DNA of 64,000 nt from an uncultured Actinomycetes bacterium (lineage in GTDB: Bacteria > Actinomycetota > Coriobacteriia > Coriobacteriales > Atopobiaceae): the NCBI GenBank assembly GCA_900314685.1, contig OMWE01000009.1:1-64000 (forward strand), given 5' to 3'. The translations under genes were made by a program, and so were the position numbers. This document shows positions 1 to 7,826 of this stretch, piece by piece. Under the pieces are notes generated by a model that ran no database searches, had not been told where the DNA came from, and worked only from the letters and a program-made list of their open reading frames with translations. Every line of letters starts with the position of its first letter. Within the stretch, counting starts at the first letter, position 1.

Positions 1-368
1 CGCGCCCCGCACGGGGCGCGTGGATTGAAACGAGGATACGATTACGGCGGCACTCTCGTAGGGTCGTCGCGCCCCGCACGGGGCGCGTGGATTGAAACGC
101 ATGGTATCCCATGAGCCAAAACCATCCCGCGAAGTCGCGCCCCGCACGGGGCGCGTGGATTGAAACCACATGGCGGACTGGAACTGGTCGAGCAGATAGG
201 TCGCGCCCCCGCACGGGGCGCGTGGATTGAAACACAGGCGGCACCCTGAAGCTCACCGTAGACGGCAGTCGCGCCCCATACGGGGCGCGTGGATTGAAAC
301 CCGCCCATGCCCAACGCCAACGCGCAGCAGGTCGGGTCGCGTCCCACACGGAGCATGTGGATTGAAAC
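1..368 (+). CRISPR. Type I-C-like CRISPR array, trailer end (6 repeats, 5 spacers visible)
   Basis: Six repeats of 33 nt start at -1 (cut by the window edge), 66, 134, 200, 268 and 336; the five spacers are 34, 35, 33, 34 and 35 nt. Each repeat begins GTCGCGCCCC, holds a 7-bp GC palindrome and ends GTGGATTGAAAC, the repeat form typical of subtype I-C. The 3' end ATTGAAAC would become the crRNA 5' handle, so transcription should run left to right, with the leader and cas genes outside the window to the left. Repeat 4 (200-233) carries one extra C. Repeats 5 and 6 are degenerate (2 and 5 substitutions), as expected at the leader-distal end. No cas gene is visible here. Confidence 0.97.
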
Positions 369-414
369 ACTGGCTACCTCTACCCGTGCGATTCCGGCAG
401 CTGGGAGGTCCACC

Positions 415-1800
415 ATGTGGAACGACCGCACCGACGAGTACGGCGGTCCGCTGGAAAATCGCATGCGCTTTACGCTGGAGTGCATCGACGCCATCCGCAA
501 GAACATCCCTGCCGGTATGCCCGTCTTCGTCAAGTTCACGCCCTACCACGGCGTGCCCGGGGGCCGCGAGCTCGACGAGGGCGTCCAGATGGCCAAGATC
601 CTGGAGGCCGCGGGCGTGGACCTGCTGCACGTGGACGTGGGCTGCTACGAGGCCTGGTACAAGGCCATCACCACGGTCTACTCGGACCAGGGCCACCAGC
701 TCCCCATAGTCAAGGCCATCAAGGACGCCGTGAGCGTGCCCGTGCTCGGCCACGGCAAGCTCTTTGACCCCGCCCTCGCGGAGAAGGTCGTGGAGGACGG
801 CACCATGGACTACGTGGGCCTGGCGCACCAGATGCTGGCGGACCCCGACTGGGCCAACAAGGCCAAGGCCGGCCACTTCGACGACATCCGTCCCTGCATA
901 GGCTGCAACGAGTGCCTGAAGGCGGGCTTCTCGGGCAAGCACTACTACTGCGCCGTCAACCCCCAGTGCTACGCGGAGCGCGACTACAGGCTGCCGGCGC
1001 CGCTGCCCGGCGAGAGCCGCAAGGTGCTCGTGATCGGCGGCGGCCCGGCCGGCATGGAGGCCGCCATCGCGGCTGCCGACCGCGGCATGAAGGTGACCCT
1101 GTGGGAGAAGTCCGCGCGCCTGGGCGGCAACCTCTGGGCCGCAGGCAACCCCACCTTCAAGCACGACGTCCTGCGCCTCATCGACTACATGCGGACCCAG
1201 GTGCTCAAGAAGGGCGTGGACGTGGTCTTTGGCAAGGACCCCACGGTCGACGAGATCGTGGCCTTCGGTGCCGACAAGGTCATCCTGGCCGCCGGCTCAC
1301 ACTCGCTCGTGCCGCCCATCAAGGGCATCGAGTGCGCCAAGACCTCTGACGGCTACCTGCTGGGTACCGAGAAGCCCGGCAAGCACGTGGTCGTGATCGG
1401 CGGCGGCCTGGTGGGCTGCGAGACTGCCGCCTACATGGCGGAGACTGCCGAGGACGTCACAATCGTGGAGATGCTGCCCCAGATCCTGATGACGGCCGAC
1501 GACTGCCTCAACAACAGCCAGAATCTGCACGCCATGATCGCCGAGCGCGGCATCGTATGCGAGTGCGGCGCCAAGGTGACCGAGGTGACGCCCGACTCCG
1601 TGACCTTCGAGCGCGACGGCGAGGAGCATGTCCTGCCGGCCGACACCGTGATCGTGGCCGCCGGCTACCGTCCCAACAACGCGCTAGCCGACGAGCTGGA
1701 CGGCCGCGTGGCTGACCTCGCGGTCGTGGGCGACGCCGAGCACCCGCGCAAGATCATCAACGCGGTGCACGAGGCGTATCACGCGATTCGGGTCATGTAG
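415..1800 (+). CDS. 5'-truncated Old Yellow Enzyme-type FMN/4Fe-4S/NADH oxidoreductase (BaiCD/dienoyl-CoA reductase family)
   Basis: The 461-aa product matches the C-terminal two thirds of the FadH/BaiCD/BaiH flavoproteins, which are about 640-680 aa. Family homology starts abruptly at residues 3-11 (NDRTDEYGG). The end of the TIM barrel is followed by a 4Fe-4S cluster site C161, C164, C167, C179 (PCIGCNEC then YYCAVNP), an FAD/NAD dinucleotide fold with GGGPAG near residue 208, and a second one with IGGGLVG near 327. The first ~185-190 residues, including most of the FMN barrel and the region of FadH Tyr166, are missing and replaced by the CRISPR trailer. ATG 415 has a good ribosome site (GGGAGGT, 5 nt away) and no stop interrupts 461 codons, so a fragment may still be made, but an active reductase is unlikely. 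An in-frame start at 307 would lie inside a CRISPR spacer and repeat. Confidence 0.85.
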   Translation: MWNDRTDEYGGPLENRMRFTLECIDAIRKNIPAGMPVFVKFTPYHGVPGGRELDEGVQMAKILEAAGVDLLHVDVGCYEAWYKAITTVYSDQGHQLPIVKAIKDAVSVPVLGHGKLFDPALAEKVVEDGTMDYVGLAHQMLADPDWANKAKAGHFDDIRPCIGCNECLKAGFSGKHYYCAVNPQCYAERDYRLPAPLPGESRKVLVIGGGPAGMEAAIAAADRGMKVTLWEKSARLGGNLWAAGNPTFKHDVLRLIDYMRTQVLKKGVDVVFGKDPTVDEIVAFGADKVILAAGSHSLVPPIKGIECAKTSDGYLLGTEKPGKHVVVIGGGLVGCETAAYMAETAEDVTIVEMLPQILMTADDCLNNSQNLHAMIAERGIVCECGAKVTEVTPDSVTFERDGEEHVLPADTVIVAAGYRPNNALADELDGRVADLAVVGDAEHPRKIINAVHEAYHAIRVM

Positions 1801-1925
1801 GGCTCTGCGCGAGCGCGCCTTTGACACGTTAAGGTCGTTCATTCAATTACGAGGAAGCTAGTAAGGCAAAATAGATTAGTCAGCCGGAAGGTTTGACTTC
1901 CAAGACGCCGGGGGTTATCCCTCAC

Positions 1926-1957
1926 AAAAACGAGGCCGGGAAACTGGCCTCGTTTTT
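1926..1957 (+). terminator. Rho-independent terminator after the truncated oxidoreductase
   Basis: A perfect stem AAAAACGAGGCC / GGCCTCGTTTTT with an 8-nt loop ends in a T run. The A run on the other side makes it potentially bidirectional. Confidence 0.9.
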
Positions 1958-2045
1958 TATCCAGAGAATGATGGACCAATCGTGAGAACAAGTGGGTCGA
2001 GTAAACGGCTCATCGATCCACTGCCTCTTGTCTACCCAGTCACAT

Positions 2046-2273
2046 ACCCTGACTTGACAATATGACCCTTTTGTTGCAAACACGCGATTTTTCGTCCCGC
2101 GCTGGCGCCTCGGCGCAGCAGCACGGCCCATCTACCTGCACCTTTGCAAACTGGCCGAGTGCGGTAAGAACCCGGGTTTTGCCCGCACTCGGCAACCAGG
2201 GCATCTAGCTCGGCTTTTACCGCAGGCGTTTTCGTCCTTTTGCAACAAAAGGGTCAGAATGTCAAGTCATGGT
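2046..2273. mobile_element. MITE-like 228-bp element, copy 1
   Basis: The ends are imperfect inverted repeats of about 33 bp. The left end (2046-2080) contains GACTTGACAATATGACCCTT then TTGTTGCAAA; the right end (2239-2273) is its complement with about 3 mismatches. No ORF is carried. Inside is a hairpin with arms CCGAGTGCGG and CCCGCACTCGG around AACCCGGGTT. A second copy of exactly the same length lies at 33334-33561 with its interior inverted relative to this one. Non-autonomous mobility is inferred from this structure; no target duplication is evident. Confidence 0.75.
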
Positions 2274-2519
2274 CCTCGCTTCTCGCAATGGAGGCCGTAT
2301 TGGCCGGGACCACGTGGCTTCTACCTGTACAGCGCGAACCACGCAGCGTGCGACTTAATCGACGTGATATTCGCCGGGCCGACCTGCTCCCTGGCGGGGC
2401 GTGATTCGCCTGACGCTGAAGCCCTAGAATGCTCCTTAAGACTTATGATGTGGGAGCCATGCCCTCCCACACTCGCAACCATATCCGCCAGCACTCGCAC
2501 CGACACCAGCGGAGGCACC
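2274..2519. other. Intergenic, no gene seen
   Basis: About 245 bp between the MITE-like element and the flavodoxin. Open frames here have no ribosome site and no recognisable similarity. Only a weak -10-like TATGAT near 2448 is visible, a possible flavodoxin promoter. Confidence 0.4.
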
Positions 2520-2996
2520 ATGAGCACACTCATCGTCTATTTCTCGCTCGAGGGCAACACCGCATACATCGCGGACGAGCTCGCGCGCCGACTCGAGGCA
2601 GACACGCTGCGCCTCGTGCCGCGCGAGGCGTACCACACGGGAGGATTCAAGAAGTACTTTTGGGGCGGCAAGAGCGCGGTCATGAGCGAGGCGCCGGAGC
2701 TCGAGCCGTACGACGTCGACCCTGCCGGCTACGACCTGATCATCCTCGGCACGCCCGTGTGGGCCGGCCGCTGCACGCCGCCCCTGCGGACGTTCCTCAC
2801 ACGGCACAGGCTCACCGGCAAGCGCGTCGCGGCCTTCGCCTGCGCGAGTGGCAATTCCCCCATGCGCGCCTTCGACCAGCTGGCCGAGCTGGTAGGCGCG
2901 CCGCTCGTCTTCACAGAGCTCTTCCGCGACCCGCGTGAGGGCAAGGATCCCTCCGTCGAGCAGAAGCTCGACCGTTTCGCCCGCGAGGTCTCCTAG
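2520..2996 (+). CDS. Flavodoxin family protein
   Basis: 158 aa. The N-terminal strand and loop YFSLEGNTAYIA is the flavodoxin FMN-phosphate loop, followed by the conserved GYDLIILGTPVWAGRCTPP segment that packs on the isoalloxazine ring. The length is that of short-chain flavodoxins (flavodoxin_4 type), low-potential electron carriers in the cytoplasm. ATG 2520 is chosen because GGAGG lies 4 nt upstream; an open frame extends further upstream but without similarity. It stands alone between repeat elements, so its redox partner cannot be inferred. Confidence 0.85.
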   Translation: MSTLIVYFSLEGNTAYIADELARRLEADTLRLVPREAYHTGGFKKYFWGGKSAVMSEAPELEPYDVDPAGYDLIILGTPVWAGRCTPPLRTFLTRHRLTGKRVAAFACASGNSPMRAFDQLAELVGAPLVFTELFRDPREGKDPSVEQKLDRFAREVS

Positions 2997-3065
2997 GCGC
3001 CGTCGCGCTCGATTCCTGTTGCGACAGCCGCGCCATCGCCTGACGTCGATCTCCCTGGGGCGGTG

Positions 3066-3262
3066 ACGCCAACTGCCAGTCGGCGTCAATCGATGGCGCC
3101 GACTGGCAGTTGGTGTACATCAATTACATTAACAATCTATCAGCAGAAACACACGTCATTGCGGGTAAACGAAATTCGACGCCAACCGCCAATCGGCGTT
3201 AAAGGCCGTCGGAAAACCAGTGGAATCGATGCTGCCGACGACGCCGGCTGGCGGTTGGTGTC
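3066..3262. repeat. Paired hairpin repeat
   Basis: The first hairpin (3066-3116) has two 20-nt arms that pair perfectly apart from one G:U, starting ACGCCAACTGCCAG. The second, longer inverted repeat has related arms at 3178-3198 and 3242-3262 (GACGCCAACCGCC). The two left arms are also direct repeats of each other. No coding sequence lies in 2997-3389. Confidence 0.7.
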
Positions 3263-3389
3263 TCGGCTTAGCATGGATTCGTACGGCGGAGAGGAGAGTG
3301 CTAGCCAGACGACACTGCTAAACAGAGCGGCCGCTCAGCATAACGGCAGGTCAGGCTACATGCACGGCAGCTTACTGAGTCTTATGCCG

Positions 3390-3758
3390 TTAAGCCTCAT
3401 CCTCGCACTGGCTGAGGTCCAAGTTCCACCAAGGCTCGTCCTCGTACATATCCTCACGGCCTTGATGCATGATGTCATCTTTTTCGGTGCGCAGTCTGTT
3501 GACAAAATATTCCATGGCCATCTTATGCGTCCCGAGATGCGCCTGCGTGTTGATACCAACCGACTTGAGCTCTTGGCCTAGTTTGACAATCTCTGCGATG
3601 CCATTGCTGTCGCTCGGTGGGCATTCGACAATGGGGCATCCAGAAGCTACTCGAGCCCTGATTTCCGAAATCGGAAGACCGGTTGCTTTGCGAATAACAG
3701 CTATGCCTTTTACATCTATCGTGGTACCTGACACCTTGATGCTTGCAGTCAGACTCAT
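3390..3758 (-). CDS. Probable immunity protein for the adjacent nuclease toxin
   Basis: 122 aa, acidic C-terminus, no signal peptide or membrane segment. It starts 10 nt after the stop codon of the toxin gene, with an AAGGAG ribosome site overlapping that stop, so the two are translationally linked. The central stretch IRKATGLPISEIRARVASG resembles a small helix-turn-helix-like alpha/beta unit found in some small immunity-type proteins, but I do not recognise a named family. The role rests on position: in polymorphic-toxin cassettes the immunity gene directly follows the toxin. Expected function: cytoplasmic binding and inhibition of the nuclease encoded just upstream. Confidence 0.55.
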   Translation of the reverse strand: MSLTASIKVSGTTIDVKGIAVIRKATGLPISEIRARVASGCPIVECPPSDSNGIAEIVKLGQELKSVGINTQAHLGTHKMAMEYFVNRLRTEKDDIMHQGREDMYEDEPWWNLDLSQCEDEA

Positions 3759-3768
3759 TGCGCGCTCC

Positions 3769-4311
3769 TTATTCGCTGATTTTCTTAATGCGTCGGCCGG
3801 GAAGGCTGTTGCGGTAGTTGCCTCCGTGCCAGCCTTTTAGATGCTCTAGATGTGTTGCTGGATACAGTATCTCGCCTCGATTCGCCAGGTGAGGGTAGAG
3901 CCTTGCTGCATACGTATGATGCGTCTCGATGCGCTTGCCTTTCCATTTTGGTCGGCGTCCTTCGAGTATAGCTAGCCGATCTTCAGGCGACCAATTTCGA
4001 GTCGGCTCCTTTCCAGAGAGGATCCTATCGGCTTCCTGTGCCCAGAAATCTTGGATTCCGGCGTTCTTTCTGTTGCCGAAGCGTTTATCCCACATGTATG
4101 CTTGATATTCTTCCCTCGTCGCGGTTCGGTTAATGATTTTTGCCTTGATCGCCTTGCGCTTCTTTGCGCTAAGTTCTTTCCGCATTATTGGATGCGGATT
4201 GAGATCTAGACTCTTGGCGCGATCGGCAACTATGGATTCGGCGTCTCCGTAGAAGGACTCCTCACCGGATGTATTGCGGAAGAGGCCGGAAGATGGTTTA
4301 GACATGAGCAT
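3769..4311 (-). CDS. HNH/Endo VII-fold nuclease toxin domain protein (orphan polymorphic toxin module)
   Basis: About 180 aa, beginning SKPSSGLFR. The C-terminal half has the pattern expected of a GHH/HNH-type toxin nuclease: HHTYAARLYPHLANRGE (H131, H132), then PATHLEH (H157) and GWHGGN (H162), ending NSLPGR. I know this arrangement from C-terminal domains of much larger secreted or contact-dependent toxins; here the N-terminal trafficking part and signal peptide are absent. The start is either 4311 (AAAGG 5 nt upstream) or 4305. The gene is divergent from the MBL gene at 4561 and followed by a probable immunity gene. It may be a surviving orphan toxin module; a nuclease function is inferred from the motif. 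Confidence 0.7.
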   Translation of the reverse strand: MLMSKPSSGLFRNTSGEESFYGDAESIVADRAKSLDLNPHPIMRKELSAKKRKAIKAKIINRTATREEYQAYMWDKRFGNRKNAGIQDFWAQEADRILSGKEPTRNWSPEDRLAILEGRRPKWKGKRIETHHTYAARLYPHLANRGEILYPATHLEHLKGWHGGNYRNSLPGRRIKKISE

Positions 4312-4560
4312 CAACGCCTTTATACGCGATGGCGGTGGTGCTGTTATAACAGCACTTATGCCAACCGCGAAAAGTGTCCTGCTCTGCTGCGCAGAGTTGG
4401 TACGCATGTCCCAGCGAGACGCTATGACCCCAATGGTGGGTGGGGTTGGGATTATCAAGTAGTGAGAAGGGCTATCGAAGGGTAGTGAAGGCGAGAGGTG
4501 CAATTGTCTTCTGCGAGTAAGGCTGGATGCACAACTAGGGCTATGGGAGGGCAGGGCGGT

Positions 4561-5364
4561 ATGGACATCACGATGCTCGGCACGGGAAACGCGCTTGCGA
4601 CGGAGTGCTACAACACCTGCTTCGTGATCGATGACGGTGGCAGATTGTTCATGGTCGATGGCGGCGGCGGGAATGGCGTGCTCCGCCAATTGCGGGCGGC
4701 GGGCTTTGATTGGATGGGCGTGCGGGAGATCTTCGTGACGCACAAGCACATCGACCACCTGCTGGGCATCGTCTGGATGATGCGGGTGATATGCCAGTCC
4801 ATGGACCAGGGGGTTTACGAGGGTGAGGCACACATCTACGCGCACGACGAGGTGATCTCGCTCCTCCGCTGGCTGGCGGACGAGCTGCTGGTGCCCAAGC
4901 AGACGCGATTCATCGGTGACCGCCTGCAGCTCATCCCCGTGGTCGACGGCGAGCAGCGCATCATCAACGGGCGCAGGGTGACCTTCTTTGACATCCACTC
5001 CACCAAGGCAAAGCAGTTCGGGTTCTGCATGGAGCTCGACGGGGGAGAAAAGCTGACCTGTTGCGGCGACGAGCCGTGTAGCCCCTACGGTGAGCAGTAC
5101 GCGAATAATAGTGCGTGGCTCTTGCATGAGGCGTTTTGCCTGCACGCGCAGGCGGACGTCTTCAGGCCGTATGAGAAGCACCACTCGACCGTCAAAGACG
5201 CCTGCGAGCTGGCGGAGCGGCTGCATGTGCGCAACCTGCTGCTGTACCACACGGAGGACAGCAATCTGGCCGAGCGGAAAGCGCGGTATGCGGCGGAGGG
5301 GGAGCGGTATTTCTCTGGCAAGCTGTGGGTGCCGGACGATCTGGAGACGATAACGATTCAATAA
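4561..5364 (+). CDS. Metallo-beta-lactamase-fold hydrolase (RNase Z-like)
   Basis: 267 aa. The N-terminus DITMLGTGNA and the zinc motif THKHIDHL (H61, H63, D65, H66) are those of RNase Z/ElaC-like MBL proteins; later ligands are HEAF near residue 188 and LLLYHTED near 245. The position of the last histidine fits a phosphodiesterase-type MBL, but the length and sequence differ from standard tRNase Z, so the substrate is not assigned. ATG 4561 is preferred over an upstream frame start because residues before it are not family-like and GGAGGG lies upstream. Single gene, divergent from the toxin gene. Confidence 0.8.
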   Translation: MDITMLGTGNALATECYNTCFVIDDGGRLFMVDGGGGNGVLRQLRAAGFDWMGVREIFVTHKHIDHLLGIVWMMRVICQSMDQGVYEGEAHIYAHDEVISLLRWLADELLVPKQTRFIGDRLQLIPVVDGEQRIINGRRVTFFDIHSTKAKQFGFCMELDGGEKLTCCGDEPCSPYGEQYANNSAWLLHEAFCLHAQADVFRPYEKHHSTVKDACELAERLHVRNLLLYHTEDSNLAERKARYAAEGERYFSGKLWVPDDLETITIQ

Positions 5365-5443
5365 GGCGTGGATGCTGGCGGGCTCGCTGGGGGTCGATGA
5401 AGGGATCGCCAGGGGTTGTTGCGCTAGCTGCTTACCATAATGG

Positions 5444-5477
5444 GTATAGTAATACTGCATTTAGGTATTTATTATAC
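5444..5477 (+). promoter_or_regulatory. Putative AbiEi operator (two inverted repeats)
   Basis: Two short palindromes, GTATAGTAATAC (5444-5455) and GTATTTATTATAC (5465-5477), lie just before the abiEi ribosome site. AbiEi antitoxins are known to bind inverted repeats in their own promoter to repress the operon. Their role here is inferred from position. Confidence 0.55.
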
Positions 5478-5491
5478 TTAAAGGAAGAGTT

Positions 5492-6319
5492 ATGGGATCC
5501 AGAGGCATCACAGCGCTCGATAACATCGCAGCTTCCCAATGGGGGATGTTTACCGCCGCCCAAGCGCGTGCCGTTGAGGTGCAGAGTCATCAAATCACGT
5601 CGCTCGTACGCGAAGGTAGGGCGGAACAGCTCTCATATGGCGTCTATCGATTTGTGTCGAGTGCCGAGGTGGCTGACCCCGATGTGAAAGCGGCATGGCT
5701 CTCCCTCAAACCGGAGATGCTGGCGCCTGATCGTCTTGCTTCACAGCCCTATGACGCGGTCGTTGCGGGTAGGACAGCGGCACACGTGCATGGGGTGGGG
5801 GATTTCTACGCGACCCCCTATACCTTCATCGTGCGCAAACGCCGTCAGACGAGGCGCGCCGACCTGCAGGTCTGGACGCGGTCGCTGGACGAGTCGGATG
5901 TGACCATGGCCGGCACCCTCCCCGTGACTACGCTTGAACGGACGTTTGCCGACCTTATCCTTGCGGATGAGGACCCCTCCCTGGTGGACGACGCAATGCA
6001 GGATGCGGCTCGTGCAGGCAGGGTCCTGGACGAGGTCCGACTGGGGGAGCTCCTCGGCCCTGCCGCTAAGCGCAACGGCTACGCGTCGGGCCCGGCTTTC
6101 GCGGCGGTGCTCATTGCGAGAAACATGGCTCCGATACAGATGAGAAGCTCAGTGGAGAGCGCCCTTCTTGCTATGAAGCACCTCACGAAACCCACGGGCG
6201 CCGTGTCTGCCGCGGCTCAGATAGACCCTCAAACGCAAGCTACCGTCGATGACCTGCTCCGTGCCTTCTCGTCGGAGCTCGCATCGGAAGCACCCGCGTC
6301 GAACAAAGGCAGAAAATAG
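5492..6319 (+). CDS. abiEi: AbiEi-family antitoxin (type IV toxin-antitoxin)
   Basis: 275 aa. The N-terminal winged helix (ALDNIAASQWGMFTAAQARA then LVREGRAEQLSYGVYRF) is the AbiEi_4-type DNA-binding domain; the middle has the usual AAHVHGVGDFYATPYTFIV and TTLERTFADLI segments of the antitoxin domain. It is followed 14 nt later by the AbiEii toxin. In this family the antitoxin represses the operon and counteracts the toxin's effect without necessarily binding it. AAGGAAG precedes ATG 5492, and two palindromes sit in the promoter region. Function: abortive-infection defence and plasmid or element maintenance. Confidence 0.9.
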   Translation: MGSRGITALDNIAASQWGMFTAAQARAVEVQSHQITSLVREGRAEQLSYGVYRFVSSAEVADPDVKAAWLSLKPEMLAPDRLASQPYDAVVAGRTAAHVHGVGDFYATPYTFIVRKRRQTRRADLQVWTRSLDESDVTMAGTLPVTTLERTFADLILADEDPSLVDDAMQDAARAGRVLDEVRLGELLGPAAKRNGYASGPAFAAVLIARNMAPIQMRSSVESALLAMKHLTKPTGAVSAAAQIDPQTQATVDDLLRAFSSELASEAPASNKGRK

Positions 6320-6333
6320 GGGGTGACTGAACC

Positions 6334-7245
6334 ATGACCATGGAGCAGCGATACAAGACTCCGCAGGCTCTCGATGCCGTTGTCACGCAAGCCGCAAAGT
6401 CATCCCCGCAAGATACGGGTAGGGCGAAGTCGGACTTTCTGTACGATCGCTTCCTTGAGCGCGTCTTCAGCGAACCGAATCCTCGTTTTGTACTCAAAGG
6501 GGGACGTAGCATCCTTGCACGCACCCTTGACGCTCGCCGCACGCTTGATGTCGACTTTGCTTACAGGGGAGAGGACCTCGATGCCGCAGCCGAGGAGCTG
6601 ATATCGCTCGCAAGCAAGGACATGGGTGACTTCTATACGTTTCGTTATATCGAACGCAAGAGGGTCGCAGAAGGCCAGGAGTATCGACACGGATATAAGC
6701 TCAGGTTCAACGTTTTCTTTGGCGCCACGCGCGATATGGGAAACATTTCCGTGGATTTAGTCGCGGGCCCAGTGGTTGGAGAAGGTGCTGACGTTATTGC
6801 GCCTGTGAATCGGCTGGCAATCAAAGGCCTCTCTGCTTCTGACTATCTTGTTATCCCTGTTCCTCTCGCAATCGCGGACAAAGTGTGTGCCACTATGCAG
6901 ACTTATCCCGATGGCGCGCGCTCAAGTCGGGTCAAAGATCTGGTTGACATCGTTATCTACGCCCTTGCGGAGGAGATTGATGCAGACGACCTTGCAAAAC
7001 AAATCAAACGCGAGGCTCGTCTGCGCGGTATGACGCCGATCGCCGAGTTCGAGGTGCCGCAGGAGTGGCATGACCTGCCCCCGCGAGGTAAGCGTTATGC
7101 GAAGGACGCCCGTAGTGCCAACATACCTGCGGAATATTGCGATATCGACGCCGCTGAAAAGCTCGCAAAGCTGCTCATCGATCCTGCTTTGTCGGGAACG
7201 GTAAAGGGCAAGCGGTGGAATCCGTCCGCCGTCTCATGGTGCTAG
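6334..7245 (+). CDS. abiEii: AbiEii-family nucleotidyltransferase toxin
   Basis: 303 aa. Nucleotidyltransferase motif I is visible as KGGRSILARTLDARRTLDVDF (GG near residue 56, DVDF near 72), the third acidic residue as ISVDLVAG, the lysine motif as IADKVCATMQ and motif IV as SSRVKDLVDIVIY, all typical of the AbiEii/MenT type. Such toxins transfer nucleotides, for example to tRNA 3' ends, and cause growth arrest on phage infection. The start could be ATG 6334 or ATG 6340; the upstream GGGGGTGA suits both. The operon ends with a strong terminator at 7382-7440. Confidence 0.92.
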   Translation: MTMEQRYKTPQALDAVVTQAAKSSPQDTGRAKSDFLYDRFLERVFSEPNPRFVLKGGRSILARTLDARRTLDVDFAYRGEDLDAAAEELISLASKDMGDFYTFRYIERKRVAEGQEYRHGYKLRFNVFFGATRDMGNISVDLVAGPVVGEGADVIAPVNRLAIKGLSASDYLVIPVPLAIADKVCATMQTYPDGARSSRVKDLVDIVIYALAEEIDADDLAKQIKREARLRGMTPIAEFEVPQEWHDLPPRGKRYAKDARSANIPAEYCDIDAAEKLAKLLIDPALSGTVKGKRWNPSAVSWC

Positions 7246-7381
7246 CCGCCTGTCTCCGCTCGTCTCATGGCGCTTGGCCTCTTATACACAAGGTGTGTCT
7301 GAGACTGGCGGGGGGGTGCCGTTTGCGCATGGAAGCCTTTCAGCTTCTGGCGAAGAGTACGCAATTGCTGATCGAAAAGGA

Positions 7382-7440
7382 CGCAGAAGTGCGCGTTTGG
7401 AGCGCTGAGCACCGTCTCCAAACGCGCACTTCTGCGGTTT
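7382..7440 (+). terminator. Terminator with perfect 21-bp stem after abiEii
   Basis: Arms 7382-7402 and 7416-7436 (CGCAGAAGTGCGCG and its complement) pair perfectly around a 13-nt loop, followed by TTTCTTTA. A stem this long may also be a repeat or RNase III-type site. Confidence 0.85.
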
Positions 7441-7826
7441 CTTTATACGCCGGTGCGTATTTATTGCTGGCGTACGCGCGCAGGATGACGCGCGCATGTG
7501 AAGGCGGGTAGGTGAATGCGGGTAGGTGAATGCGCAGACAGGGGCGCATATGTGGGCATACGTGTGCTCTCCGCTGCGCTTGCCTCAGCCGATTTCGTGT
7601 GGAGCTGGCACGACTGATCCCTGCTTTCGACGGTGATAGGACCTCTCTTCGAAGAGGGGTCCCGTAAACCTCGTGGTGGGCGGTGGTGCTGGCGAGTGTG
7701 GCGCTGCGGTATGCGATATGTCGCTTGCCAAGCGACCACATCGCACGTTGGGCAGGCAATAATCGTTGCAGATAGTCGATGCGGGGCCCAGCTAGAAGCG
7801 GGGATGGCATACGGATGGAGGCAACC
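7441..7826. other. Intergenic, no gene seen
   Basis: About 385 bp. It holds a 14-bp tandem duplication (GGGTAGGTGAATGC, near 7504-7531) and a short hairpin GACCTCTCTTCGAAGAGGGGTC near 7631. No frame here has a ribosome site and coding pattern. Confidence 0.4.

Noticed and set aside
307..414. Start of the oxidoreductase at 307 inside a CRISPR spacer
   Set aside because: The extra 36 residues derive from spacer, repeat and trailer and show no family similarity; ATG 415 has a proper ribosome site.
4312..5460. Long N-terminal extension of the nuclease toxin on the minus strand
   Set aside because: It runs antisense through the MBL gene and is low-complexity; the recognisable toxin domain begins near 4305-4311.
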